NCBI GenBank assembly: GCA_033239525.1
Contig: BSYO01000024.1
Coordinates: 12,147,268 to 12,211,267 of the forward strand
Reading direction: 5' to 3'
Origin: Nepenthes gracilis
Taxonomy: Eukaryota > Streptophyta > Magnoliopsida > Caryophyllales > Nepenthaceae
Length of the DNA: 64,000 bases
The notes under the pieces were generated by a model. It was given only the letters and a program-made list of their open reading frames with translations, was not told the DNA's origin and made no database searches. Positions 12,201-24,951 of the stretch are shown here, one piece after another; position 1 is the stretch's first letter, and every line of letters begins with the position of its first letter. Position numbers and translations under genes: made by a program.

Positions 12201-15200
12201 GTAAGTTCGTAATAAGTTTGGTCATAAAATAGTGGAAATTAAACTTGTGACAATTAACCCAACCGCGACTTCCAACTCACGCGCACCAACTATGTTGACT
12301 CGTGTGGGTTAGGGCTAACCCTAATCACCGGGTTCGCCTTTCATTATTTGTTGCCTAGTTATGCAACATGCAAACTAATGTCACTTTACTTAGAGGCTAT
12401 ACTTAGGAGTAAAAAATACTCGGTGGACACTTTTTAAAAGATTTGAATGGCATAACATATCATCTATTCATCACACTAATTGGCCTACATAATAATAAAT
12501 GAACTATGGATAAAAATATTTATATCAGTATCATTATCGGTAGTATCCATAACATGTTAGATATTAGGTATCGATATTAGATATATTAAAAGAAAAAAAA
12601 TTATTAAAAATTATAAATTGATAGAATTGTATTAGTCAATATATTATAATATATTACTGATACGATAGTATATCGTAATATTATTATGGTATCAAAAAAT
12701 ATTAATTTTAGAAACCGATACTGACACATATTATCCGATATTTTTAAAAATGTCATATCTAAGTGTGTATGGGTTTTAGGACTTAGATATTGTGATCGTA
12801 CAATATTTTTTTACATACCATATTTGAAGCCAACTTCCTAACACGTGTTGGCTAGTAGCCCCATGATGAGAGGGATTTAGGACTTAGATTAGTAGCATGC
12901 TTTATAATATAGGAGTCTAATCCTACAATTCCACTTGATTTATGCTTTATGAATATAAAAAGCATTGAATGGACGCTGATTTTCCCGGTCAAATATTATT
13001 AAATTAACACTAATACATGCAAGTTTCTAAGCAGAGTGCTGTTTTAGTTAGGCATTATGGGATTTGTTAATTAAGCCAAAGATTAGTGGAGAGTGCGAGT
13101 GCTCTTTGGACTCAATGATGACACTCGTGGGTGATTGTATCACTTAATTAGTGACGACATTCATTGCGTTGGAAGGCATTTTGTGGAAGCAAACAAATTG
13201 ATTATATCAAGAAAATTATTTTAAGGATACCCTTCACTTTTTTTTAAGAAATTTGGACCTGATCTGGTATTCTGTATTAATTTATATTTATTTTTTTTAT
13301 AAATTTATGAATATAAATAGATAAATAAAATATTATATTATTAGAAGTGTCCTAAATGAATAAAAGTTGTTTAATTTTAACTTTTTCGGATCAGCTCGGA
13401 AGAAGCCAGTGGAAATGCATATCAAGGGTTTGGTTTGGATATCTGATCTGATCCACGCCTCTAGTTTCACAGGTAGAACCAATGACAGAATAATCTACCA
13501 TGTAAACCTACTATTTTACTCATGTAGGCCTCAGTAATCCTCAAAAATAAGTAAATAAAAATTTATATACTTGTGGGGTTTGGGGAAGAATTGAATTACA
13601 TTTAGGCTTATTGTATATGATTTTACATTACATTATACAAAAAATGATTTTTATGACTCAAACTTATATAATCTTCAGACTATACGTTGATAATTCTACT
13701 GTCATATTTGTAGCCTCCAGAGTCAAGACCCCAGCTAAAAAAAAAACCTTCCCGTTATGTGAAGCCTTTAATTCATAAGACTAAAGGTCTCTGGGCAAAA
13801 TGTTGAACTATATTACTTCTGTCTGTTGGAGAACTCGGCGGCTCAGCAGTAGGGCACTTCAGAGTTGAAACAATCAATTAGCTCGTCCTTTTTGTGTTTG
13901 AATTTTTTGTTGCTTTGCAATCAGGTAGATGGCTAGCAGCTGTCTTTTTGTCAAGCCTGCGGCTGATTTAATCTGCCTTTTTTCGCCTATTTGGTTGATT
14001 AAAGCATACGCCATGATAGTTTTTTTGGGGTGAAAGTGAAGCATCTGAGAACTTTCCCGTTATTAGCTTGTATTCTATACTTGTTTATGCTGACGGATGT
14101 ACATGCGAGAATCCTACCTGCATATTTCTTAGGGGCATTTCATCGAACACGTAGCACGCATGATTGGCTGAGCTTGATTTAGTCTTTATGTATGCCTTTT
14201 GCTTTTTGTGATTATATTCCCCGCGACCCACGCTAAGAGCATTATCCTGCTAGGTTGCACCTATGAATGGTTCTGTCTTATATGAAGACAGAAATTTCCA
14301 CGTCTTTAGATTTGCGAAAAATGTTCTCTCAAAATGTCACTTCTGGGCACTCCACCACTTACTCGACCTTATCATGCCCACACACGGAAGGTAATCAAAA
14401 AGAAGCAAACGTGTCCGTAATTGCAATAGTATCATAGGATTGCATTGCAATTTGATTTAGTACCATATGATCAGACTAGACAAAATGTCATAGAGTTACT
14501 TAGCAATATGATTTAAGTACCAAATGAACGGACTAGACAAAATCCTTGTACATCTTCTATTTTTTGAGAAAAAAAGAATATAGTCAATAGTAGTTTGAAA
14601 TCTATTTATACCCTCTTTGAGGTTCTCTCAAGGCAATGATATCCCAAGGATGAATCTGTTTGGCACATGTGAGATGGACACATCCTGGGATTCAATAGAA
14701 ACTCGCACATAACTGGCACAGTAGGAATAAATTTGAATCCTTTATCAATTGTCAAAGGTACAAATTTGAGATAAATCTAAAAAACCTTTCTAAATTAAGA
14801 AAAAGTTACGGGAGAATTTTGGAACACATTCACCAAAAAAATAGTGGCCAATTATAAATATAACCCCCTCGGAGAGTGCTTCACTAAAATTTGAGTGAAT
14901 AATAGTTGAATATAACACTTTCAACACACCCTACAACTTATAAGAGAAAAATACAATGAAAACAAAAGCAACAGATCGATAATATGCTCTAAAATCAAAA
15001 GTACAATAATATATCCGAACTTGATGAAAAATGAAATTCAAATCCGACCTTAATCAGATATCAAAAATATTTATCATCTTTTTTTTTCCATTCTCTCTCT
15101 TCGTGCAGCGCTCTTGTTTGAAATATGTTCTCAAATCTACCCTAGAAATTGCATCAAAATATCTTATACCAGTATTGGTGCAGAAACACCCATCAGGTGC

Positions 15201-18200
15201 GTATTAAGCACGACCCCTTTGTCCAAACTATGGACGTGTGCTCTTTGGGAGCACATTAGGCGTGCCTCTATTCATCCCCAAATGCACACAGGCACCAATC
15301 ATCTGCCTATTAGGCACAGATGTTTCCGGTTCGTTAGAAATAACTTTTGCCGAAACGCACATTGCATGAATTTCATGTGAACCTTCATGGCTCATATTTT
15401 TGGCCTAAATCTGTGAACCAGATAAGGGTTTTATGAATTACGTTACTCGAGCGACCCTCGTACAAATATAGCGCGATCTTTGTTTGATAACTTTGCTTGA
15501 GTATGTCTCGTGTGAACAATACACATTTTCGAATGACTTGTCTATTATGTATAATACTCATAAGAAAGTGACTTAAAACACAACAAAATCATCCCAAAAG
15601 TAGAATTGACCTCAATGGCAGAAAATTTTGCTCCATATCCACTTTTCCTGTCCACTTTTCCAGGAAGAAATTTCAAAGTTTAAGCTTTCTTCTTTTCCTT
15701 GTTACTCCGGTGCATACAAAATTAGAGAGCTGTCGATTGCACCACGTGTTAGGATGCTTTGCAGCTCATTTCTAAGCATCCAATATCATAAAAAAGTTTC
15801 AAACTTGTGGGGCTTGAATTCTCAAAAAGGAGTACAAAATGTTTTGAAATGGTTTGAAGTGGACTTCTGCCACACCCACCAACATCATGTCTGCTTTGCC
15901 TTGTTTATCATTATCATTTATTTGTCTTACTTTCCTGGTGAAGTATCAGCCACTCACTTTATATAAAGGGTGGTCCAATATTCGAGATTTTTTACATTAC
16001 AGGTTTTTGAGGTGATTAAAGATACATAGGCTTATTGTTACATTATGATGCAAGGAAGGGGGAAGTAGGGGAGGGGAAGGAGAAGAAACTGAAAGGAGGG
16101 GAAGAAATAGAAGGAGGACTAGAGAGAAGAGAAATAGAGAGATCAATAGAGAGAGAAGGAATTAGAGAGAAGAAAAGTAGAGAATTTAGGAGAAAGAAAA
16201 AGAAATCACAATCGCTCAATATTTTATTCAATTCATTAATCATCATTTAAATAATAGAATTTATGATCTTTATATAGAGAAACCTTAATTCTAGGATAAT
16301 TTAGAAATAAATATAATTATCTAACTAAATATGACATAATTTTCTAAAATAAAAATAAAATTTTTTAAATAAAATAAAATCAAATAAAATAGAATCTTTC
16401 ACAATCAAATAAAATCAAATATCTTCTAATTTGAAATATTTTAATTTGGAATATTTTCGATACCTCAATCAATTCTTCCCGAGTGGGTAGGACTTGACCC
16501 TATCGAATGAAACTTCTGTAGTCAATTCTTTAACCACAAATTGAAGATGAAAATGTTGACAAAGAAGACGGTGACGAAGACGAAGATAAAGATGAAGATG
16601 GAGAATACGAAGACAAAGAAGATGAAGACGAAGAATTTGGCGCAATCCGATTCGTGACTTCCCTCTCTATTTATTTATTTTTTTATTTATTTTTTTTTGT
16701 GTTTTTGTTTCTCTCTAAAGAAGGAGCGATGTGGTGGCTAATGTTTGGGTTGGGCTTCGGCTCTAACGTGTGGGTTAGGATTTGTTTTCATTGATGGTTG
16801 TGGAGCCTAGGCGCTGGCTGGTGGTCGATTAGGGCCTTCGGGTAGTTTGGATGGTTGTTGTGGTTGTGATTTGTCTTTGATATCAAATTTGTTGTAGGGA
16901 AGGGGAAAGTAGGGGAGGGGAAGGAGAAGAAATTGAGAGGAGGGAAAGAAACAGAAGGAGGGCCAAAGGGAAGAGAAATAGAGATATCAACGAAGAGAGA
17001 AGGAACTAGAGAGAAGAGAAGTAGAGAAATCGGGAGAGATGGAGAAGGAAATCATAATCACTCAATATTTTATTCAACTCATTAATTATCCTTCAAATAA
17101 TAGAGTTTAGGATTCTTATATAGAATTGTTGGGTTTTGGCCACTCCTTTGTGGGTGTCACAACAAACGGAAAGTCATCGAAGGTCGCGCGAGTTTCGTGC
17201 GATGATCGAAGCACGCGCATGATGAAGGCTTAAAGCACAAATTCCAGATTGATGGCGCTCAAGCCGCGCTTGATCTGCACTCGAGTGCTAATTTCAGATT
17301 GATTGCCAAGACACCGCGCTCGAGGCTCGCTCGAATGGAGCTCAAGCATCAATTCCAGTGGTGCTCGCGCTCGAGTTACGCCTGATGAGCGCTCGAGTGT
17401 GGTTAGCAGTATAAAGCGTGCCAAACGTGTTTTAGGGTTTAATTTTTAAATCATTCTCATACAAGGAGCGCAGCACCAAGAGAGATGAGAGAAGAAGAGA
17501 GAATAGGAAGAGATTCGGCATCCAGTTGATATCTGATTTGAGTTACGTTCTTTACCAAAGTTAGGTATATCGTTCTAAAGGTGATTTTTAGAAGTGTATT
17601 TTTATTTGATTGTTCTTATTTCTCATTATATTTCTCTTGTGAATTGTTGGGTGTATTGAAGATGCTATATTCAATCATTTTTCACTTGAGATTGTAGTAA
17701 AGAGATTTCAAAAAAGATTCTTGTAACCGGCACGTTTATAGTAAATTGTTTATGAGTTTATCCCGTAATTTTTTTCTTGGTTGAAAATGGTTTTCCACGT
17801 TAAAAATGTTATATATTGTTATATTTCTTGTATTCACTAGTTTGGTGACTAACTTGTGACAGGGGGTTTGGGTAAGTTTCCCGCACCAGATTGTGCATAT
17901 CCGGTCAAATCCCATCAAGAAAAATTTTAATTTTAGGATAATTTGAAAACAAATATAATCGCCTAATTAAATATGACATAATTTTTTAAAATAAAAATAA
18001 AATCTTTCAAATAAAATAAAATAAAATTATTCACAATCAAATAAAATTAAATCTCTTCTAATTTAAAATATTTTAATTTGGAATATTTTTGATGTCCGCA
18101 TCACATTACCTAGAGGAACCTTATGCAAGGTAGATTACATCTACTCAACCAGTGCCATCTTTAATATATCGATCAACGTCTTTTATGTAGGATATTAGGA

Positions 18201-20093
18201 TTTCAACTTTGTTCTGTGGGCCATTCGTGTGGTGTGCTTTCCCATATAGGACAAGTTCCAATATCCATCTTTGTCGAGATTTCTTTCTCCCACGGTCATG
18301 TGGCAGTTTCCTGAACTTTTCCTTTTAGGCAGCAATTATGTAGTTCCTACTTCTAATTATGCAATGGACTAATCCCAAATCCTAGTTTAGATATTGTTTC
18401 CTTCAATTGCGTATCAAACTCGAGTTTGTCTACAGCCAAGCTATGAAGACATTGCATGGTGAATGGCTTCTTTGTTAAACGCTTTACTCCAATGGTTTAG
18501 AGCTTGTTTGGAATGAAAGGAGCTTAACAGAGCTGCTGTAGAATTGAAAAAAACTAACGTTTTCCTCAAATATTGAATTTCATTACTGTGTAGATTCCTT
18601 TATTTCAAAAAACGAATATGAATAAAAAGTCGTAAAGATGCTTATCATGTTTGCAACCGTCTCGAAGAGCGAAACCATACGGAACCACGATATTTTATGT
18701 GTTCCAATGTCAGAAGCTCAATGCCTACTAGCTTTCGGCTTACAGAAGTAGCATTGCTTCGTTTGTGTAGAAAGTCATTACATACATGGCCTGACTTAAT
18801 GTTCTTATCACGTCTTCAATCATACTGTACTGATTTGCTATAAAAAATCAAGTCGTGATCACCAACTGTTCTTAGTTCATAAATTTTGTTGGTGTTTGAT
18901 GCTACACATTTCAACTTGCTTAAGGGTAAGTGATTTGAGGGAGAAAAACTGCCAGATGCACATTTATCTTCTCTTAAGAAGAGTTATTTTCTAAAATCAA
19001 GAAACCAGTTTGCATATCTGTTTAGATATTTGACAGCTGGAGCGAATCAACGCTGATGACAGTTCTTAATGCAGGTGTTTGCCATCTCGATGGTGGAAGT
19101 GAAAAAGAAACGCCGAACATGAAGCAAACTCTCTTTTTCTCCTATAACAACATCTTGGCTCCAAAGCTAAAAGCTGCCTGCTTAGACAACACCACCATCA
19201 CTACTAACCCAAAAGAGATGGTAGTCATTGGAAGCCAAAACCCAAAAACCCAAATAAAAACCAGCATTTCCTGTTGGTTTAATCATTTCACCATCCTCCT
19301 TCAAAGAAGCCTCAAAGAAAGAAGGCATGAATCCTTCAATTTCCTCAGGGTTCTTCAAGTCATATCAGCGGCATTACTATCCAGTGCTATATGGTGGCAC
19401 TCCGATTCCCAAGACATCCAGGACCGTCTTGGCCTTCTCTTCTTCATCGCCATCTTTTGGGGTGTCTTCCCTTCTTTCAACGCAGTCTTTGCATTCCCTC
19501 AAGACCGAGCAGTCTTCTTGAAAGAGCGCGCTTCGGGCATTTACCCACTATCTCCTTACTTCATGGCCCGAATAGTCGGAGATCTGCCCATGGAACTCGT
19601 CCTTCCTACAGTCTTCCTTACCATCACTTACTGGATGACGGGCCTAAAGCCTGACCCATATGCCTTCCTTCTAACACTACTTGTGGTGCTTGGATACGTG
19701 CTCGTGGCTCAGGGGCTTGGCCTTGCCCTTGGGGCAATCATAATGGATGCCAAAAGAGCCTCGACCGTTGTTACCATAACTATGCTTGCGTTCGTGCTAA
19801 CGGGTGGATTTTACGTGCATAAGATGCCCGGTTGTTTGGCTTGGATTAAGTATACTTCCATCACGTATTATTGCTACCGGCTTCTGATCTATATGCAATA
19901 TGGCGAGGGGAAGGGAATTTCGTCTATGCTCGGGTGCTCTAACTATTGGAGTAAGAATACTGCTAGCTGCAGGTTCATTGAGGAAGACATCGGAGGGCAG
20001 GTTAGCGTGATGACAAGCATCGGCATCCTAGCTCTTATGTTCTTCGGTTATAGGTTGTTGGCTTATTTTGCATTGAGGAGGAATAAGCTCTGA
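9290..20093 (+). CDS. ABCG25: ABC transporter G family member 25, ABA exporter (3 exons)
   Basis: Exons are 9290-9448, 9657-10494 and 19075-20093, all with GT/AG borders, giving 671 residues. This is an ABCG half-transporter with the nucleotide-binding domain first and six membrane segments after it. Walker A is GPSGSGKST (113-121), the Q-loop is at Q159, the signature is [10 protein letters not shown] (219-228), Walker B is LLILDEP (239-245), and the switch histidine is H276. Membrane segments lie at about 424-441, 451-469, 497-518, 528-552, 562-580 and 643-664. The FPVTLK/FVDICY junction and the C-terminal ASCRFIEE...FFGYRLLAY pattern fit Arabidopsis ABCG25 (662 residues) better than ABCG9, 14 or 21. 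ABCG25 exports abscisic acid across the plasma membrane as a dimer. The start was chosen at the first ATG of the conserved N-terminal frame. No lesion is visible. Retention of intron 2 would end the protein at 10568, after the ATPase half. Confidence 0.9.
11374..11408 (+). repeat. T20-G15 homopolymer junction
   Basis: A run of 20 T is followed directly by a run of 15 G. It sits about 30 bp after a TTTA tetranucleotide run (11340-11360). Exact run lengths at such a junction are error-prone in sequencing. Confidence 0.9.
14432..14543 (+). repeat. 56-bp tandem duplication
   Basis: Two units, starting TCATAGGATT (14432) and TCATAGAGTT (14488), both continue through GATTTAGTACCA-like sequence and end with GACTAGACAAAAT. 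They lie in intron 2 of ABCG25. Confidence 0.7.
16046..18103 (-). mobile_element. TRIM-like miniature LTR element
   Basis: Direct terminal repeats lie at 16046-16471 (426 bp) and 16890-18103 (418 bp once the nested insertion is removed). The outer ends are TGAT and ATCA, and the element is bracketed by perfect 5-bp duplications, CATTA at 16041-16045 and CATTA at 18104-18108. The LTRs share a GGGGAGGGGAAGGAGAAGAA purine block and an AT-rich end. The interior is only about 418 bp and codes for nothing recognisable. Read on the minus strand, the interior begins near TTGATATCAAAGAC, which resembles the initiator-Met tRNA primer site TGGTATCAGAGC, and ends in CGGGAAGAAT, which could serve as a polypurine tract. 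I therefore prefer the minus orientation, with moderate confidence. Confidence 0.8.
17127..17917 (+). mobile_element. Copia-type solo LTR nested in the right LTR of the TRIM-like element
   Basis: This 791-bp insertion begins TGTTGGGTTTTGG and ends ATCCCATCA. Flanks are AGAAT (17122-17126) and AGAAA (17918-17922), a 5-bp target duplication with one difference. It interrupts the right TRIM LTR at a point that is continuous in the left one (near 16280). A TATA-like AGTATAAAG lies near 17410. The pattern CCCGTAATTTTTTTCTTGG followed by GGTTTTCCACGTTAAA near the end is typical of plant Copia LTRs. No internal region is present, so unequal recombination probably left a solo LTR. Confidence 0.8.
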
Positions 20094-23000
20094 AACAATT
20101 TCTATGTTAAGCTGTTCCATTTTTTGTTTTTGTCAAATAAGCTTCCCATTGAAAGATTGTCTAGAGCACGAGTGCTAGATTTTGCCCTGTTAAGTGACAG
20201 GGAAATTGAACTGAAAGCTGACGGCGGTTGCCGTGATTTAAGTGTGGAGGATGAAGCTACTTCTTCATTGTAATTGAATCTGTTCACTACAACAAGCTAA
20301 TGATAACCAATTTTATTGAAAATTGCGTCAATCTATGTGTCTTTAGTTGCAAACATTTTGATAGAAAATACTATTTCCGTGAACTGATCTGTTCCTCTTC
20401 ACTGTCATTGATGATGCATAAGTGACCAGTGAGTCAAACTAAACGTGAATTTTAATATTACTCAACTCCATTGCTCTTCTCGGTGCTATTGTGCATCATC
20501 CATTGTGTTGGGACTTTTCATGTTGAAAATTTTCGTGGCAAATGTATTGTAAGTCATGTCTTTAGCAAAATTGGGTCTTGTCCAAGTTGGTTTGACATTG
20601 ACCCAACTATCATACTGTCAGAATTTCCTTTTGTAAAGTTTGAATTCATGGATTTGAGGAATTTCGAACAATAAATTTATTAGTTGGAGGCCACGTCTAA
20701 GGGGGAGCATGTTAAGATGTCAAGTGCATCTTTATCACCTAAAATATAGCTTAACTTTTTAATATAATTGTCTAATATTGGCTTGAAAAGTCAAAAAATT
20801 TTACTCTTTAACTATCATTTAATATTTTATTATAGCTGCGATTTTCCCTTTCCAGGCACCTGCCTTTGAAAATTGGTCTAAATCCCTGATGCTTTTCTCA
20901 CATAGAAAATAACCAAATGAAGATGATAACAATCTGATACACGAAACTTCAATATTGTGATTTTGAGGTTCAAAAGGAGTCAGGTATACATAGTTTTCCT
21001 CATGCATTGAAATGAGACTGGACTGCTTCCATAATTTAAACTCATAATATTTAAATTACCATTCATTAACCCTATTATTTCTCAAAAATCAGAAAAAGCA
21101 TTTTCAGAAAACAAGATTTTTTTTTTTTTTATTTTTTTTATTGCTGAGTACACTTCAGATGATAAGGTGCTGCTGCAGCTGTTAGAAACCTCCCTGTAGT
21201 CTCTGACAAATGCATTTCTTCTGTGAAAAGAATCAGCAGAGCAGTTTGCCATCCATCCTTGCTGGTTCTGCATCCAGCCATTCCTGATCTCTGTCATATC
21301 CATTCTCTCTGGCTTCCCATCAAACAATTGCAGTTTCTTTATTATGTGATCCCCCCTCCCAATTTATTTTATTTTTGTAAACTATAAAATAACCTCAATT
21401 TATTCGATAGGCTAAACTCTGGATAAATATTATTCATATAGCAAATTTAGACATATATCTATGGAAATTAAATTGGCAACTATGAACTCAACTATTATCC
21501 TTAAGTTTTGGTTGCTAATTATGCTAACTTGCACTAATCAGCACAGCTTAACTTGGAGCTATTCGACTTTATCTTTATTAAGTATAACCCAAATTCGTTT
21601 TATATAGCTGGCCCGTTTGATTACCCGATTCGAGCATAGGTCTGTTAGGAGCTCATTGAACTGAACTTGTAGAGTGAGGCCTGTGCTCGATATGGTTCAT
21701 TTCAGTACCCTTTCTATCGGTATGGTTCACCACATACCGGTGATCGGACTCTTTTAAGCTAGATTTGGTATCGGTATCTCAGTCTACTTTCTCTGCTATC
21801 GGTAGTTTTGTATAGCTGGTCGGTGTGAATACCCGATCCGAAAAGTCTGCGGTGTAACTTGATTAGAAATTCGATTAAACATTGGTATTAGTGTCTTATA
21901 TTTTTTGGACCAATTATTTTTTCAATATATATCTCCTTTCAGCTTAAATTTTTAAGTAAATTTTTAAAATATAAAAGTATAGTCATATCTTATAATTCTA
22001 TTTTTAAAAACAATAAAACATTTCTTTTTTACCCATAATTTTTTTCTTTAAAAAATTTTTATATAATTTTGACATTTTGTTATATAATTATTTATAATAT
22101 TATTATTAAATGTGATGAAATCCTAACATCTATCCAAAGGCCATAAGTAGGAAGGCTGTTGGTTGGGAATGGCTGCAATGCATGGGATTGATGCCCATAA
22201 CTTATTGGAAATTGTGCTGCAAATGAAAGTGGTCAGTCTTAACCATGTCTTGAGTGGTAGGCATAAGTCATTTGATTTGAATATAGTGGAGTCCAAACCT
22301 ATCATCTCAACTTAAAAGATAAGTTTTGAAAAAAATAAAGTTAAATATGATAATTTTTAGATATTTATAATAAATAATGTGATAGTTATGTTTATTGACT
22401 CATATAAAAATAAATAGATAGATAATAATTTTATTATTTGAGGTATTTTTAAACTTAAAATAATTTTGATAAAAAATAATGTTAATAATGTCCTATTAAG
22501 TAGGACCTACTTTTAATTAGCATGAATTGTAAGACATAATCCACTAGTTATAAGAATAAATAATTTGTGGAATATAGCATGATTCCCTAAAAAATCTTTC
22601 CTAATTTAATTTTTTTAATTTACTATTCCTTAATTTAGTATACCCTAATTTAACATATGGCCAAAAATAATAAATATTAAAAAATAACTTAGTTGCAGTG
22701 TATATATATATATATTATCTTTTATCTGTGTATAAATTTATTAATTAATGATAATTATTCTCTATCAATATATATTTCTTTTGACACTTTTGTACGCGAA
22801 GCTAGGTAGGATTCTAAGCTTTTAATTAGGTTTTTCCAACTTTCTAACACTAATTTTTTAAGGTCGATATGGTCTGATTTATTGTCTATATTAAGTGGTA
22901 TAACTTAATTTTTAGAGTATAAAAACCGCCCAAAAAGTTGACATTTTGGGTAATTTTTTATTTTATTTTTTTGTTAGTTTTTTTAGTCATAATTAATATC

Positions 23001-24580
23001 TTGAATATTTGAAATCTATATATTTTTTAGGTTAAGGGGTTTTAAGAGTTTATCCTATATCTCTGAATTACAAGAAATTTTATCTCTTAAAAAGATAAAA
23101 TTATTTATTTTTTTAATTTTATTTGTTTATTTTTAAATAAATAATTATTATTTAATTATTTTAAAATAAATAATTTTAACTAATTTTAATTTTTAAATAA
23201 ATAATTATAATTTAAATACTTTAAAATAACTAATTTTGTTTAGCTTTTTTTAATTAGTTTAATTATAATTATTATTTAAAAATAAATGATTAATATATTT
23301 AGAATAAAGTTTTCTATTTTTATGAGAGATAAAGCTCCCTCAACCTCCTCTACCTATTTCCCAAAAAGAAAATATGATATTTACTAAAAATAAATTTTGA
23401 AAAAGGAAAGAGGAAGAGTGAGAAATTATTTTCAAGTTCTTTGAGAGAAAATTAAATTGATGGATTGATACTACTGATTATTTATGCAAACTAAATATTT
23501 TATATTTATAAATTCAGTTATAATATATTATATTTTATATATTAATTAAATGAAAAACCCAATAAAAAATCATTAGAATTAAAATTTAAATCTCATTAAT
23601 TTTTTTAAAAAATTATGATAAAATTAACATATAAAAATTAATTAAATAAAAGAACTAAAAAAATATTGATATATATAGACTTCTATAATAAATTGACCTA
23701 TCTTGAGAAAATGGGCAATAAAGGTTTTAATGATTATCTCTACCATTTAAGTAATGGGTGGTGACAGATGTATGTTCAATTAGTTCACTCTTCTTCTATA
23801 ATGAATGATTGTGAATCTCTCACTAAAGTTCTCTATTATTGATCTAAGGTTCAGATTAATTGGCATAAAAAATAAATAATAAAAATTAGAATAAATCATT
23901 AAAATATAAATAAATCTTTATATTTTGCTTTTAGTTATTCAATCTAACTCAAATTATAAATGAAAAATACCAGATGTCTAATTATCTGTATTTCTTGTTT
24001 ATAAATACAAGTGTTATATCTCTTATAACAAGAGCTTATTTTAATATTGTCGAGATTATATCTACTGTGAATTTGAATTTAATCTGTGAGATTTTTTATT
24101 AAATTTTTAAATTTTATGATCAAAATTCTAAACATAACAAACCAAAAAAAAAGGTTTAGAAATTCATAGCTACCATCTGGGTTTTATCTCTGATCCTCAA
24201 ATCAGTCAAATTTTAGCTAAATTAGAAAGTGAGAAAGAATTAGGTGCAACATGGGCTCTTGGAGGGCGATATTCCGTGCTTGAAAAAATTGCTACGGACA
24301 AAATTTTATTTAAATAATAAAGTTATAATTTTTTTAACGGTGAATAATTAAGTATTGTAATATTTATATTTTTTTACAATTTAATTATATGAGAATTGAT
24401 TAATTTCAAATTGAAGATAGTCATTCTGTATTATGACAATTTATTTTTATAGAAATTAATGAAGGCAATTTCTTCCTAAATGAGTTACTCCATTGGATGA
24501 ATAATCAATTACTTTCAGTAGCTTTTTAAGGCCCATTCTCAATGATATGTAGTTTTCTGTTTATAAAGAAGGATGTAATG
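20094..24580. other. Intergenic DNA between ABCG25 and EDRF1
   Basis: The first part must hold the 3' UTR of ABCG25. At 20698-20708 a purine tract AAGGGGGAGCA is followed by TGTTAAGATGTCAAG, the usual look of a Copia polypurine tract followed by an LTR start, but I cannot find a second LTR or pol. Around 21606 and 21815 two short related stretches occur (TAGCTGGCCCGTTTGATTAC and TAGCTGGTCGGTGTGAATAC). The rest is AT-rich with no recognisable gene. Confidence 0.5.
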
Positions 24581-24584
24581 GCAG

Positions 24585-24740
24585 ACTGGGCTAGCATTTT
24601 GGGCATGCGCTTTATTGTTACTTTTGGGAGGTGGGCCTGCCGTCAGCGTCCTAAGTAGAGGACAAATGAGCCCAATTGGCCACTATGGGCCACAAAATTG
24701 GAGAAATTCCCCAATTGGGCCCCCAGATGAATTTGGGCCG
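24585..24740 (+). promoter_or_regulatory. Cluster of TGGGCC/T (site II) motifs upstream of EDRF1
   Basis: TGGGCC occurs at 24632, 24686, 24716 and 24734, TGGGCT near 24586, and AGCCCA (the reverse form) at 24669. TGGGCY site II elements, bound by TCP-type factors, are common in promoters of broadly expressed plant genes. The cluster lies 210-370 bp before the ATG. I see no clear TATA box, which would suit a housekeeping promoter. Confidence 0.55.
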
Positions 24741-24951
24741 AATTGCCAACCTTTCTCTTTCTCCTCCCTGAGGGTATGCTCCCTCTCAGCGTCTATGAAT
24801 GTTTGCTTGCGGAAGAAAATTCCAGAATTCTGATCAGAAATTTTTTCTGAGAAACTGAAAGAAACTGGGGAAAATTCAAGACTATCTGCATAGCATCGAG
24901 AGAGAAGCGAAATCGAAGCCGGGCATAATCTGTAGGAAAAAAAGAAAGACG

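Larger units (their letters stand above)
10495..19074 (+). other. Intron 2 of ABCG25 (8.58 kb, transposon-bearing)
   Basis: The donor is GTACGT and the acceptor AATGCAG. The intron is phase 1 and splits the glycine of the conserved LDLANG motif. Apart from the nested LTR element at 16046-18103 and the short tandem repeats listed separately, the intron is AT-rich DNA with no gene I can recognise. A GC-richer patch at 15110-15560 has no homologue that I know. Confidence 0.85.

Noticed and set aside
15110..15560. Possible LTR related to the block at 38150-38360 (shared TTAGGCAC / TTAGGCGTG words)
   Set aside because: Only short words are shared, with no matching termini or target duplication.
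16035..16250. A Glu/Lys/Arg-rich frame of about 70 residues and its minus-strand partner
   Set aside because: Both come from the purine-rich LTR of the TRIM-like element; the same block recurs in the second LTR.
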